DNA of 64,000 bases. Source: Protula sp. h YS-2021. Its lineage: Eukaryota; Annelida; Polychaeta; Sabellida; Serpulidae. Shown here piece by piece: positions 53,148 through 64,000 of this stretch. The position numbers and the translations under genes were made by a program. The notes beneath the pieces were generated by a model that was not told the DNA's origin, ran no database searches, and saw nothing but the letters and a program-made list of their open reading frames with translations. Every line of letters begins with the position of its first letter. Position 1 is the first letter of the stretch. The stretch is taken from contig OX457031.1 of NCBI GenBank assembly GCA_949752745.1, forward strand, positions 6,220,849 through 6,284,848, given 5' to 3'.

Positions 53148-53996
53148 CGGCTTAAGTGTAAAATTTGACAGTTTTAGGCACAGTAAAGGTCACCAATTTA
53201 CTCTTTGTATAAGCGCATTTGGAACCCAATTCTACCCTGTTCTAGCAAAAGGCCGATTGCTTAAAACTGAGAAATTATTCATGCCAAACCTTCTATGTCT
53301 TCAAAAATGGCCATTCTATCTCCCTATCGTTTTTTAATGCGGTTTTAAAATCAATAATTATATTATCAGAAGGTTCAAGTAATGTCTGCAGTACGCATTC
53401 GTTAAGAATCTATGCTTCCACTTATTTCTAAGAAAAGATCTTAGTAAATCTCAGATATCTGAAATGGATAGAGGGCATTCTACTGCAGTGCAAAAATACT
53501 TCCGCGTACCATCATTTTCCCTCTTAAATTTTTTTTTTTGGTCTGTGGGGGTCTTTTTCTGTTAGGTTCACTCGGGCCCTGAATGTGGGTTTGACCCCCC
53601 CCCCCAAGGACATACTATCCGTTCTCCGTAAGATGCTTTTTGGATTGTTTTGTAATTTATGTAAATGTGTCGTGTATTAATTTTGTATTATTGTCATAGA
53701 AAATCAGTTACGCGTGTGTTCTATTATAATGTATTAGTAGCATATTTAGGAGCACGCTATCGTATCTTTTAGGTGATGGGTATCATGCGTGTCCATGACG
53801 TTCTAAAAATAGCCCTAATTAAATGGCTTAAAATGTATGTCTTACCAAATGCGGTTACCCTGTGATTTGCACCCTTCATCCCCGACAAGCAAACAAAGAA
53901 ATACTTGAAGTAATCGTGGGACGAATTCACAAACAGACAGGGTCTGCCAACACCCCGACTTCTTCCCCGCCAAATATCACATTCTCCACTATTCAT
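49334..53996 (-). CDS. Unrecognised gene, three exons, partial
   Basis: I predict exon 1 at 53846-53996 (ATG, donor GTAAGA, phase 1), exon 2 at 51017-51110 (acceptor TGATAG, donor GTAAGA, phase 1 to 2) and exon 3 at 49334-49521 (acceptor GATTAG, donor GTGAGT, phase 2 to 1). All three phases agree and the joined 144 codons are open, which is unlikely by chance for three short exons. The protein starts MNSGECDIWRGRSRGVG with a hydrophobic YFKYFFVC patch, then a basic segment (LYNPRKRCR) and a polar helical part (MSQMDLVDKMLHYISD). I do not recognise the family. Later exons were not found. Upstream of exon 1 is GCGGCCATTTTG (54036), like a YY1 promoter site. Confidence 0.5.
49590..49915. repeat. 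~21-bp minisatellite
   Basis: About 16 units of GTGAGCATGAGGAAGGACAG type, alternating GGAAGGACAG and GGGAAGAGAG forms, upstream of exon 3 of the unrecognised gene. Confidence 0.85.
50085..50860. repeat. Nested repeat: TGTCCTCCGCT units and ~480-bp duplication
   Basis: Short GCTTGGCTGTCCTC units surround two copies of a ~145-bp segment (50120-50265 and 50596-50740), giving a higher-order duplication about 475 bases apart. Confidence 0.75.
51017..51110 (-). CDS. Unrecognised gene, exon 2
   Basis: Only one of three frames is open: LGKFRTLYNPRKRCRTTKMK, then VAVDETIN. Good acceptor and GTAAGA donor. Confidence 0.5.
51262..51312. repeat. G-rich low-complexity tract
   Basis: A run of 17 G followed by GGA/GGGGA-rich sequence. 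Confidence 0.8.
51420..52585. repeat. ~52-bp minisatellite beginning at an exon 2 edge copy
   Basis: About 21 units of GGCTACGGGATCAGCGCCGT type with CACCCACCCC spacers. The first bases (51420-51443, TCTTACGCGTTGATGGACTC) resemble the exon 2 donor edge at 51011-51030. Confidence 0.8.
52590..53845. other. Intron 1 of the unrecognised gene
   Basis: Contains a GTCCGTCCGTC tract (52870) and an (AT)n microsatellite (53116-53142); no exon seen. Confidence 0.45.
53846..53996 (-). CDS. Unrecognised gene, exon 1
   Basis: ATG at 53996; 50 codons plus one base; peptide contains VNSSHDYFKYFFVCLSGMKG. The start context is weak (T at -3). Confidence 0.5.
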
Positions 53997-54002
53997 CGAC
54001 AC

Positions 54003-55057
54003 TCGAGATAGGGACTGCTACCAAGTGCCCCCTCCCTTGGCGGCCATTTTGAATTTTTCTATTCAACAAAAAACCAATCAGAAGAGTGATTTGAAATGTG
54101 ATTTTAGATAGTCAAGTTATATCTAAAATTTCGTTCCGTAAAGTTGTTTGCGAGTTTTCGTTTTTCCAGGAACTGTGCGAATTTCTCAAAGCGGCGACTG
54201 GTGATTAATTTACTGCTGATCCAAAAATCAACCCCGATGATGATTTCAAACTGACAAAGTCTGCCTTAAATTTGGTGATAGTCAGCGAAGTATTTTTTAT
54301 CGCGTGAACAAGAAATATCGAGTGGACTTCCAAGATGACGGTCACTGTGATCGTAAAGTCCCGTCTGGGGGGCTAATAAGACAAACAAAAATGGTTAATT
54401 GACCACCAAGTACATTTTATTTAATAAGAACAATGTTTGCCAGCTGTAAAAGCAAAGACATTACAAAGGTGAAAAGGAGAACCAACCAATTTCGTAAGAA
54501 TTTAGATTTAGTAAAAGGCCTGATGGGCAACATTGCTCTTAAAAGTAATCAGACCGGATCTGTGGCACTGTTTGTGTTTCTCTATCCGTTTTATTCTATT
54601 TTTAGCCCAACTGATTACAAAAAATAATAGAACTCTACTGAAGATCTCTTTGGGAAACAGAAAAAGGAGGAAGTAAAGAAGAAAAAAAGGAAAAACAAGA
54701 AAGAAAAATAAAAGAGTTTTCATAATCTAATTTTTTTTTCATATAATTTTGGGCAAGCCGCTTTACCGTGTAAGTAGGGGGAAAATGAGTCTTCTACAAC
54801 AGGATTCTATCACAGAGTTCTACCACAGGATTCTACCACAGAGTTCTACCACAGTGCCCCCATCCACCGCGGCAGCGAGCTCTCAACAAAGTTGAGCACG
54901 CCATTCAAAGATGTGTTCGAATGGTCAGCCCATTAAAAGACATGCCCATTTTTTTCACACTTGCACACATACACACTCATACGCAATGGATAGCTGCTTA
55001 TTTCGGATTTTTCTGAAAAGGGCAGCCAGGATGGTTTTAATATTCCGGCGCCATGTC
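54003..55057. other. Upstream region without a gene
   Basis: A possible promoter motif at 54036, and a small TTCTACCACAG tandem at 54795-54860. Nothing else is supported. Confidence 0.45.
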
Positions 55058-57508
55058 TTAGAGGCATTTGTATGTCAACACAGCTATCTTGAAGCAGATG
55101 CGTTGTCGTACTGGAAGCCAATGGAGATCGACGAGCGCGGGAGTAATATGAACACGTTGCAACTTATCGATTAAGTACTCTGGTATGCCGAAATAGCCGA
55201 GGCGAGAGATTACAAAGGCTTGAACTAAGGTATGAAGTGCCGATCTGGTAACATATTTCCGTAGCTTTTTTAGCATGTGGATGTTTTTGTAACAGATACT
55301 TACAACACTATTGACTTGTGATTTCATCTTCAGATCTGAATCAATAAACACACCCAAAATTTTCACTGTTGCCTTTGTTGTTACATCAATGCTATCCACG
55401 GCCAATGCACTAAATGTCACTTTCAAATGGCGTTCATCCACTTTGAGACTTCGGTTATGCAGTTTTCAATAGCTTACTTCGCTTGTCGTTGCTGTTCGAG
55501 AGAAGATACATCCACAGATTTTTGAATTTGTGTGTCATCTACAAAAAGATGGTACAAAATCGACATCATCAATGTGATAAATCCTAGTTCTCGTGTGTAT
55601 GAAGTATAGGCCCATGGATCTAGTCCTGATCCTCGTGGAACGCCAGTTAAAAGCATTCACACCTTTGACAGAGATTGCTCAATTTTTCACGTTGACAACG
55701 ATTTGCTAGGTAAGATGTAAACCATGTAAGAGCAGTCCCCTCTATACTGAATAATGAGTGCGATCCATCCAGCAGTATATTATGATTCAATGTGTTAAAT
55801 GCTGCACTTAGATCTAGTAATGTTAAAATTGATACCTTCTGACTATCCATACTCGTGAGTAAGTCGTCAAATATTTTCATTAGTGCAGTCTCTTTAGAAT
55901 GTCCCTTTCTATATGCCGGTTGATATGGATGTATAAGGTTGTTACTCAAAAAATGGTCCTTTAGTTGCTTTATAATATCCCGTTCTAACCCTTTGCTTAA
56001 AAATGAAAGATTTGACATTGATGTTCCACCATTTGGCTTTTTCATTATTGCCTCTTTGAATGATGAAGTAAAGATTCAATCACTGAGTGATCGATTAAAT
56101 ATTGTGGTAATAATTGGTTCAACCTCATCAAGGCTCATCTTCAATAACGACGTCGGAGTAGGGGCTAAGAGACAGGTCTTATCAGGTGAGTTCCTTATAG
56201 CTGCTCGAGCCATATCATAAATGATTTTTTGAATTCGAAAGGAGCAATGAAGTGTATAGGCATGTTGACTTTCTAATTATCCGGTGTGAATTCCATATTA
56301 ATTTTTGATATCTTGTCTTCAAAGAATGTTATAAAATCATCGGCAGACTTCTCTGGTGACTCATGTTCAGCAAGTTGAACTTCAGAAGTCTTGTTATATT
56401 GCGTTTAAATATTTGGAAAAGTTCCCTTTGATTTCCACAGTTATCATTCACCAGATATTGCAAATATTGCGACTTCTTGCTGTTCAGTAAGGAATTGAAG
56501 ACTGCTCCCCGTTTCAAAACATTTGCAAGATCACTTTGTTTCTTAGAACGCTTCCAGCGCCGTTCTAAACGTCTTTTTATCTGTCTCGGTTCGTATATTT
56601 CTGAGTCATACCATGGATTGGCTGGTCTTATGCTGGTAGTTTTTTTCTTCACAGGGGCATGTTGATTGAGAGAAGCCTTTAACAGATTATTAAATCCGCC
56701 AACAAGCTCATCAATGGAGTTTTCCTGTGATTGGAAAAGACAAAGCTATTTTACGTCATATTTTAATTTTTCCAGGTTAATGTCCTGAAGTTGGCGTGTT
56801 TCGACAGTTTAAGTAAGGAACAGTTTAGGCAGGGATAAAAATGTCTGAACAGCGAAGTGATCAGTGAATAAAAAAGGCATTGTCGCTGTCGATACTAGGG
56901 CGTCGTCATCACGAGTCAAAATGAAGTCATTGGTATGTCCTGCAGTATGTGTGGGTATTGTATTGTCTCAAGGAAGATACATCACAGATATCCTTAAAAT
57001 CCTTGGAAAAAACATCGTCATTGTTGTCAACATGAATATTAAAATCACCACAAACAAGCAAACGATCACACTTTACCAATGCGAAAACGATCACACTTTA
57101 CCAATGCGTCCTCCAGGCATTGTGTGAACTCTTGAATGAATGTGGTTCTTTGACCATTCTGGGGCCTATAGACAACCATAAGAGTCGTTAGGTTAGGCTT
57201 AGATGGGATCAGGACGGTGCACGCATCAAAGGTATCGAATAGTACCTCAGTTTGCTTAGAAGACTTGTGCGATGATTTTGCCACTACGGCTACTCCTCCG
57301 CCTCTGCCATCTTAGCGCGGTTGCGCGTGTGTAACGTACCCCATTGGGCTATAAGATCGGTAACGTAGTCATTTTGTGGAGTGATCCAGGTCTCAGTGAT
57401 AGCCAATATATAAACTGATTGTGTAACTATTAGATCGCAGATCCTGTTGAATTTGTTACACACTGATTGAGAGTTAATCAGGACTAGTTTTCCGTATGAT
57501 TTGGTCAA
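55058..57508 (-). pseudogene. CR1/L2-type LINE, decayed ORF2
   Basis: Minus-strand fragments in the right order for a non-LTR retrotransposon: endonuclease (57508-57066: LAITETWITPQND, LMVVYRPQNGQ), linker (56652-56329: PWYDSEIYEPRQIKRRLE), reverse transcriptase (56045-55474: LSFLSKGLERDIIKQLKDHF, LTLLDLSAAFNTLNHNIL, the FVDD box) and a C-terminal region ending in VDLHWLPVRQRICFKI. Several frameshifts separate them, so it is dead. No 3' tail or target duplication was identified. Confidence 0.85.
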
Positions 57509-60014
57509 ATTTACGTCTGTATGTGAGCGTGGAATAGGAATAAGACTGTGGAAGCAAACAGCTGATCGTTGTACCTGTTTGCATACTCGTGGTCTTGACA
57601 GAGTTTCTATACTGCTGACAGGAAAGTTATTGATTTGAGGTCTCCGCTGTATAGTGGGCTTAGGTATCCTATGGCTGACATATTGATATCCTTGATCAAT
57701 ATTTTCTCGTGAAAACGGTCAGAACAGTGTGTCCTATTTTATGAACTCTTCCCATGTTTCGCATATTTTACGATTTTTCACTTTTTCTGAGGCAACGTGG
57801 CTCCGCAAAAGTCACAGAACTGAGATGACTGGTTCACTGAGCGTAGGAGTTGTATGACTTCATCCATCATGAACATCCAAAAAGTGATGTTTGACCTGTC
57901 TGATAAACAAAGCTCAAATGAAAAGAGTAGGTTCCATAGCAATATATGTTACTATCTATACAGAATTACAAATAGTACGCACATTTTTATTTTTAGCATT
58001 AAAGGGTTTATCGAGGTAATGGACACCCAAAACGGACACACAATCGAACGAACAGAGAGAATCTTCCGACTTTTTAAGATGTTGTTTATGCAAATTAGAA
58101 ATTGACGTGATCAGAAGTGGTTTTGTGGCTGCGAAGACAATGGGTAACGTCACAACTATGGTTTGATAAATGGCAGGCTCTAAGTGTATCAGAACACCCG
58201 ACCGCGAGGTAGTCTGTGAAATAAGGATCGTGTCTCACATCGAGATCGATAGCCGAGTTGTCAGACAGGGTCATTATTCCTCAGTCTACCAACCGGGATA
58301 ACCCGAACTGATAACCATATTCCAATTTTTGTTTGTGGAGGGGAGGAGGTTACAGTGGAAATTTAATTAGTGCAGATTACAGTCCACTTTGAAACTAAAA
58401 AGGGGCTGAATGTGTAGATTCTGAAAATCTTTCTGTCATTTAAAGAAGAAAAATTTTGGTTACGAAATTTCTTTCTTAAAATTAATGGAGTAGTGTATTT
58501 CTGTGGACTTTCGATGCATAGTCGAAACTGTGGTATATGTTAAAGTATAACTATTTATTTTATGGAGTTTCGAAGTTCAATAACAGGCACATACTATAAA
58601 TAATAATGATAATAATGATAATAATAATCATAATAATAATAGTAATGATAGCAATGATAACAACGATGATAATAATAACAATCATAATAACTCTTTTAGT
58701 TCTATTTCTCTGCATGATCATTGGGTACAAATTGTTCAGGTTAAAAGTTAAAAAATGGTTGCAGACACGACGTTGTAAACACGTCCAAATTGCAACAAAC
58801 TATTAACCTTGCAGCACTCCGCCTTGTCACCCTTTCTCACCTAGTTGTTTGGACATCACGCGTTATCGCCCAATTTCCGACATAAAGTGCAATGTTGGAT
58901 AAGCGATGGATAATCGTCGCAGCCGATCAACGTCGGATCTTGATTGATCATGGAAGAAGAAGCAACGACTACTACAACGTTAGATAGACGTTGATTATCC
59001 GACGTCATAGCAACGTTGCGTAAGGGTTGCAGATGGAAGTCGAAACGTCTTTCTCGTTATAAGGACGTTATTATAGTATCACCACATAGACGGCGTGGTG
59101 GTCATCCCTCTGTCACAGTACCCCATCCTTGGGTTTTCCGGCCACTCAGGATAAGCATGAAGTTAATTTCCATGAATATTTTTCAAAATGTTGAGGGGAA
59201 AACTGGCTGAGCTTTTAAATGCAGTTTTAATGCTCATTTCACTACAACCCACTTACATTAACACGTTTACAAATATAACGGCATGTTTTTCTTATTTTGG
59301 AACAATAAATAAATGCTTTTAACAACAATCACTCGTCTAAATTACCGAAAACGTATTTCGAGGCCCATTTCTAGTTACCTCAAACATGCTGTAACTGCAT
59401 GCAAACTTTCTGACTATTTTACATTACATTGCAAAGATTATCTACACCCTTAATATGTTAAATGCTGTTAAATTTCTTAATCATGCCATTTCTTGAATAA
59501 TATTGCTTATCTCAAAAGAGAAGGGTAAAACTATGGGAGTTTATAAAAGAATGTCAATGAAGTGCACTCAGCGTTCAAAAATCCTGTACTATTACGCCCG
59601 ACTGTAACACGATTCAGGTTTTTCACAAACTCCGAATATACTATGAACTGCATAAACAAACTAACGGAACTAATGAACGAGCTAAAACGAATAGACTTCC
59701 AGGGTTAGACTTGTTTTCATCAAACAGCTCCACACAGTTTGGATTTTTTACACTTTCCCTAAGTTCAAATAAGGAACTTGCCGTTGACGTTCACTTTACA
59801 CTTACACGTGGTTCAAGGACAAGAATTAGCCTGTTTTTGACTTTGTTATTAAAAATACAGAAAAATATTTTACTTGATATCTTGCAAATTTACACGTACA
59901 TTTGTTAATTTTAAGTTTATACTTTCCATTCTTCCTCCAACCATCTATGATCCTCGAACGCAGGTCGCAATTTGAACTTAAGTTACACGAGAATTTCGAA
60001 AGCAACAAACTAAC
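57509..60014. other. No gene supported
   Basis: AT-rich DNA with one microsatellite. A cluster of CAACGT-type motifs in both orientations (58880-59030) may be a small mobile element. Confidence 0.4.
58598..58690. repeat. (AAT/AATG)n microsatellite
   Basis: ATAATAATGATAATAATG repeats with a few changes. Confidence 0.85.
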
Positions 60015-60089
60015 CTGAACTCTTCTGTATGTGCGAACCGGACGTCGAGTTCTTCGTCGAACACCGCCAGAATCACACCCGGCCACCAT
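60015..60089 (-). CDS. Possible first coding exon
   Basis: ATG at 60089 with G at -3 and +4 opens 25 codons, MVAGCDSGGVRRRTRRPVRT, to CAG followed by GTTAGT. Very basic. No matching second exon was found, so this is weak. Confidence 0.25.
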
Positions 60090-60189
60090 TTCAAGTACCG
60101 ACGAAAAACGACAACATCGCCAGGACTGTAATCCTACAGCAAGCTATTTCTTAAACGACGCCACGTATATCTTTCTCTTTTCCGTATGC

Positions 60190-60960
60190 CAAGGTCGTGA
60201 CTCCTTGGTTACCTTAAGTTCACATTTTACATTCAAGACCGATGTTCTTTATACGGCAAAAAATTGTCATGGATTCTCTCCTAGCTTAAGTGTTTTTGGC
60301 TTTGAAAGTGCACTAAACTCTGATTGGAAGTTTTAATAATTTATAACTGGGTTGATCCACAACTCGACAAGTTTCATTTCTAACAGGCCACGCATACTCG
60401 TCAAGTTTAAGGCTAACAAGGTCGTGACTCCTTGGTAAACTTACACGGCAACCTTCTCAAGCTTAAGTTTTTTGCTTTTTTTATTTTATTGCTTTCAACG
60501 TTGCACTAAAACATCTGCAATTTTATCCCTGGGATTGGATCAAAACTTCAGCAAATTACATTTTTAAGCACATACTCCTCTAGTTTCAGTCAAACAAGGT
60601 CGAGACTCCTCGGTAAACTTAAGTTACTTTTTCAGTCAAGAGAAAGGTACTCTGCATATTAACAATGCCACGGATTCTCACCAAGCTTAAGATAATTCTA
60701 GTCTATCAGCGTTTCACTAAGCACACAAATTTCACCAATTTATAACTACGGTCCGGTCATGATTATTCGGCAAGCTGAAGTTTCTTACATTATTACATTT
60801 TCAACGTATAAGACTGGTAAAATGTCAATAAAATCAGGCCATGAATCCTAGGTAAACTTAAATTCACTTCTGTACAGTTAATAAAAGATGTTGTTTACAC
60901 ATTAACAATGCTACGGATTTCCACCAAGCTTAAGTTTTTTCTTAACTTTGCATCAAACAC
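60190..60960. repeat. Degenerate ~180-240-bp repeats
   Basis: CGTGACTCCTTGGTAAACTT-like segments at 60195, 60423, 60603 and 60840, with CCAAGCTTAAG-like segments between, suggest four decayed tandem units. Confidence 0.5.
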
Positions 60961-63168
60961 ATAACTTTATTTGAAATATTGTAACGTTTAAGTTTCATTA
61001 ACATTAACCTACCCAACTAAAAATCCATACGTACTTCACTTATTTTGGTTTGCTTTTACATCCAAACGGCAAATGACGGTTTTGGTGCGAGTGTGTATAC
61101 CCAGGCTCGCACTAAAATCTTTGATCTTACCCAAATCACGCGACATCTCACTACACAACATTAGCCAAAAAATCCTAAACATTAACTCCAAAACCCATTC
61201 ACAGAATTGAAAGTTACGCGAAATAAATAATTAATAATTCGCTTAACGTGGTTTTATGATAATTTTTATCGACATTTAAACAGTAGAAGCCGAAAAATAA
61301 CCGAACATCACAAAACATGAACTAGTAAGCAAACTTTGAGATTTGAACAGCGCCAATTTATAAAAAATAGATTTAAACATACCTTATATACGTGTATTGT
61401 ATCCATCATTGCAATCATACAGATATTTCATCAAAATATTCCAAAAGTTGCGGTTTTATACACGTTTCCATTATGGCGGCCATGCAATCTTGTGGCCGTT
61501 TGAATATGTTGTGACGTGCGCAGTGGAAAATTCCATAACTTCATTTTTAACTGACGGACGGATTTTTATGAAATGTTAAGTTAAGGGTTACAATATTAAT
61601 ATTTATTATTATTTTGAGTTTCGTTACCAATAGCAAAGTTATTCCACTTTTAAAATTCTGCACTGTCATTGACCATACATGCTGACACCGGAAGCACGTG
61701 CTTTTGATTACATGAAGAGTGAAGCACATGCTTTTGTTGACTTTTTTTTTTCGTCATTTCTGGAGTTACTGTTATATGTATTTTCGCAACAAACAAACAG
61801 AATTGTTTATTTATTACTAAATCTACTGTTGTTTCGTCCATTTTGACTAAATCTACCGACAACACAGTTTACACTCGTCATTTTTATGACCCCCTCTCTA
61901 TTGGTCGTTGGCTCTGATGATCGACAGTTACCGGGTTTGTTTACAAAGTTTTGTTTATTTATGTCTCATTGATTAGCGCACAATTTTCGAAATATTGTAA
62001 GAACCATATTTGTCTTAGTTTTTATTAAATAAATCTTTTTCGGGAGATGCTACAATGACAAGAATGCAAGTTAAATCCTATTGGCTGTACAGGTACTCGA
62101 GCTCACGTTGAAGCGGCCCCTATAGTCGATTTTTTTTCAAAAAAAAAAACTCACACATCCTCGAAAAATGATGTTACCACAGAAATGGGGACATTGCAGA
62201 TTCGGGTTGCAAATGCTACGATCAGCGTAGAAATACAATAAAATGGCCTCGCAAACCCGCGACATGAGGGTTTGTCGTTAGTTTGTCAAATTGTCGTGAC
62301 AGCGCTTTTAATTCGGGTTTCTAATACACAGATTTGTCGCCAGTTCTGGGTGAAGGTGAGAACACACACACACACATGCTACAGGAAATACAGTCAACAT
62401 AAAGATAACAGCCTTGTGATATTTTTGTGGTCACAAATAAACAAAAATCCTATTCTTTGTCTGATTCCACACCACATGATTTTTCCTGATAGCTTTTTTA
62501 CAAGGAATAGATCAGATAGAGATTCCGACCTCTGTCATTTAATGAAAACGTGTGTAGCCGCCTCAAAATTAGCTGGCATCCATTAACGCAACGCACAGAA
62601 ACATTGAAAGGGAATGTCTTGAAATTTTCATTTAACTGTTGGTTGTAAGTTAAATGCTAAATAAATGAATAAATAGTGAGGATTTTCAGGTTATTTCATA
62701 CATTGCGGAATGACAATTGCAACTGACAAATCTCATAGAAAAAATATTCCAGTGAATAGCAGTAATAAACGGGGTTATTGTAAGTGTCATTAAACTGATG
62801 ACACTTACAGTAATTAGGTAATGAAAAGTAAATGGATTTTATCCAATTAAGCATTGTTTTAGAAGTTAAATAGAGTTATTTCGACGTAAAGAGTAAAGTA
62901 TCTAGAAATGATATCACTGATTAGTTTCAGTAATTCATAGTTATGTCCGTTTAGATTTTTATACTGAATTATCGATTTGTGTAACTCGGTAAATAATTCC
63001 CTTTTGGTGCCCCTGAAATTGTCACCTTTTGGAGGGGCAAAAATCAGCATACAGTATGTTAGAAGTGGTTTGTTAAAGGAAAAGGGAGTTGGGGTTTCAG
63101 GTTAGAATCTGCAGTGTAAAATTGTGTGGAGAATAAAGAAAATATCGTGACGTTGATTCAGATATTTT
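60961..63168. other. No gene supported
   Basis: AT-rich; a short CACACA tract at 62362. No exon or transposon recognised. Confidence 0.4.
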
Positions 63169-63686
63169 CCACTTTGTCGTCGCTCGGTTACCGTGACTCT
63201 CCCTGGAGCTTGCGAAAAGCACCCAACTATAATCGATAATAAAGGTGAAGTTTTCAGTTAGTTGAACACTTATACATGATCATGCGTGATAACATGTGTG
63301 ATAACCAAGTTTCTTATGTGCATTTTACTCTCCATTTCTTTAGTATATGTACACACTTAAATTTCATAATAATATCATATTTTTAAGCTAGGGTTTTCTC
63401 AGTAAAAATGTAACTCGAACTTGAACATTCCACTCTGTCGTCGCTCGGTTACCGTGACTCTCCCTGGAGGTTGCGAAAAGCACCCAACTATAATCGATAA
63501 TAAAAGTGAAGTTTTCAGTTAGTTGAACACTTATACATGATCATGCGTGATAACATGTGTGATAACCAAGTTTCTTATGTGCATTTTACTCTCCATTTCT
63601 TTACTATATGTACACACTTAAATTTCATAATAATATCATATTTTTAAGCTAGGGTTTTCTCAGTAAAAATGTAACTCGAACTTGAA
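63169..63686. repeat. 261-bp tandem duplication
   Basis: Two copies (63169-63425 and 63430-63686) differ at about four positions. Confidence 0.92.
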
Positions 63687-64000
63687 GAAAAAACGCAAAA
63701 AGTGAACATTTCATGACGCAACCAAGTGGGAAAATGTTACTGGCTAGCATTATAAATTTGTTCCTTTACCCAACTCTCTGCACTAGTGAGCTCACAGACC
63801 TCTTTGTTCTTACATGATCAGGGTCTAACAATCTTTTCCTTGAAATATTTATTCCTTGATGAAATCCACTTAGCTAGCAAAATGAATTAATAAAGCCGAA
63901 CAGATTATTCACACTGTATTTACATAATCTAGCTAGCAAATGTGAGGAATAATTTATTCCTAAAACGTATAATATTTTGGACGAGCCTGTAAGATTTTAG

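Noticed and set aside
25631..53996. Joining the unknown three-exon gene to the signal-peptide exon
   Set aside because: The signal exon starts with its own ATG and ends in phase 0, so it cannot accept the phase-1 end of exon 3.

Overview
The window is nuclear DNA from an animal. It has many short exons with GT-AG introns whose phases fit, a multidomain sorting receptor known only from metazoans, CR1/L2-type LINE, Ty3/Gypsy and Tc1 remains, and very many minisatellites. The style suggests a marine invertebrate (mollusc-like), but nothing fixes the phylum.

Positions 1-24200 hold the middle of one minus-strand gene, a SORL1 (SorLA/LR11) homologue. I could place 18 exons (about 823 codons) with every junction in matching phase. 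In gene order they encode the last YWTD beta-propeller blades, an EGF-like module, nine LDL-receptor class A repeats, two fibronectin III domains and the start of a third. The membrane segment and tail lie beyond position 1. A 200-base N run (24664-24863) sits where the VPS10 domain and early propeller would be. A minus-strand signal-peptide exon with a furin-like site at 25631-25888 may be exon 1 of the same gene.

Most introns of this gene carry their own minisatellite, and in at least seven of them the repeat unit contains a copy of the adjacent exon edge and splice site. The extreme case is 1955-12072: about 180 units of 56 bp, nearly every one with the same GTATGT donor.

Positions 26790-47937 form one composite mobile element. 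Its roughly 3 kb terminal inverted repeats start with AG and are flanked by a near-perfect 6-bp duplication. Each arm carries two tRNA-like sequences, several tandem arrays, an outward-facing CRE/TATA block and an inward-facing TATA box. Between the arms are two convergent genes: a C2H2/acidic protein (42770-43495, plus) and a basic protein with a PC4-like domain (44002-44544, minus). The arms end inside the first coding codons, so both inward promoters begin the same short reading frame. A 13.2-kb Ty3/Gypsy retrotransposon (27585-40828, minus strand, nearly identical LTRs, broken pol) is inserted in the left arm. I do not recognise the host element as a named family; its ends resemble Polinton/Maverick ends, but no polymerase or integrase of its own is visible.

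Positions 47938-64000 hold a Tc1-type transposase pseudogene, an unrecognised minus-strand gene with three phase-matched exons (49334-53996), more minisatellites, a decayed CR1/L2-type LINE (55058-57508, minus), a possible first exon at 60015-60089, and AT-rich DNA with a 261-bp tandem duplication near the end.
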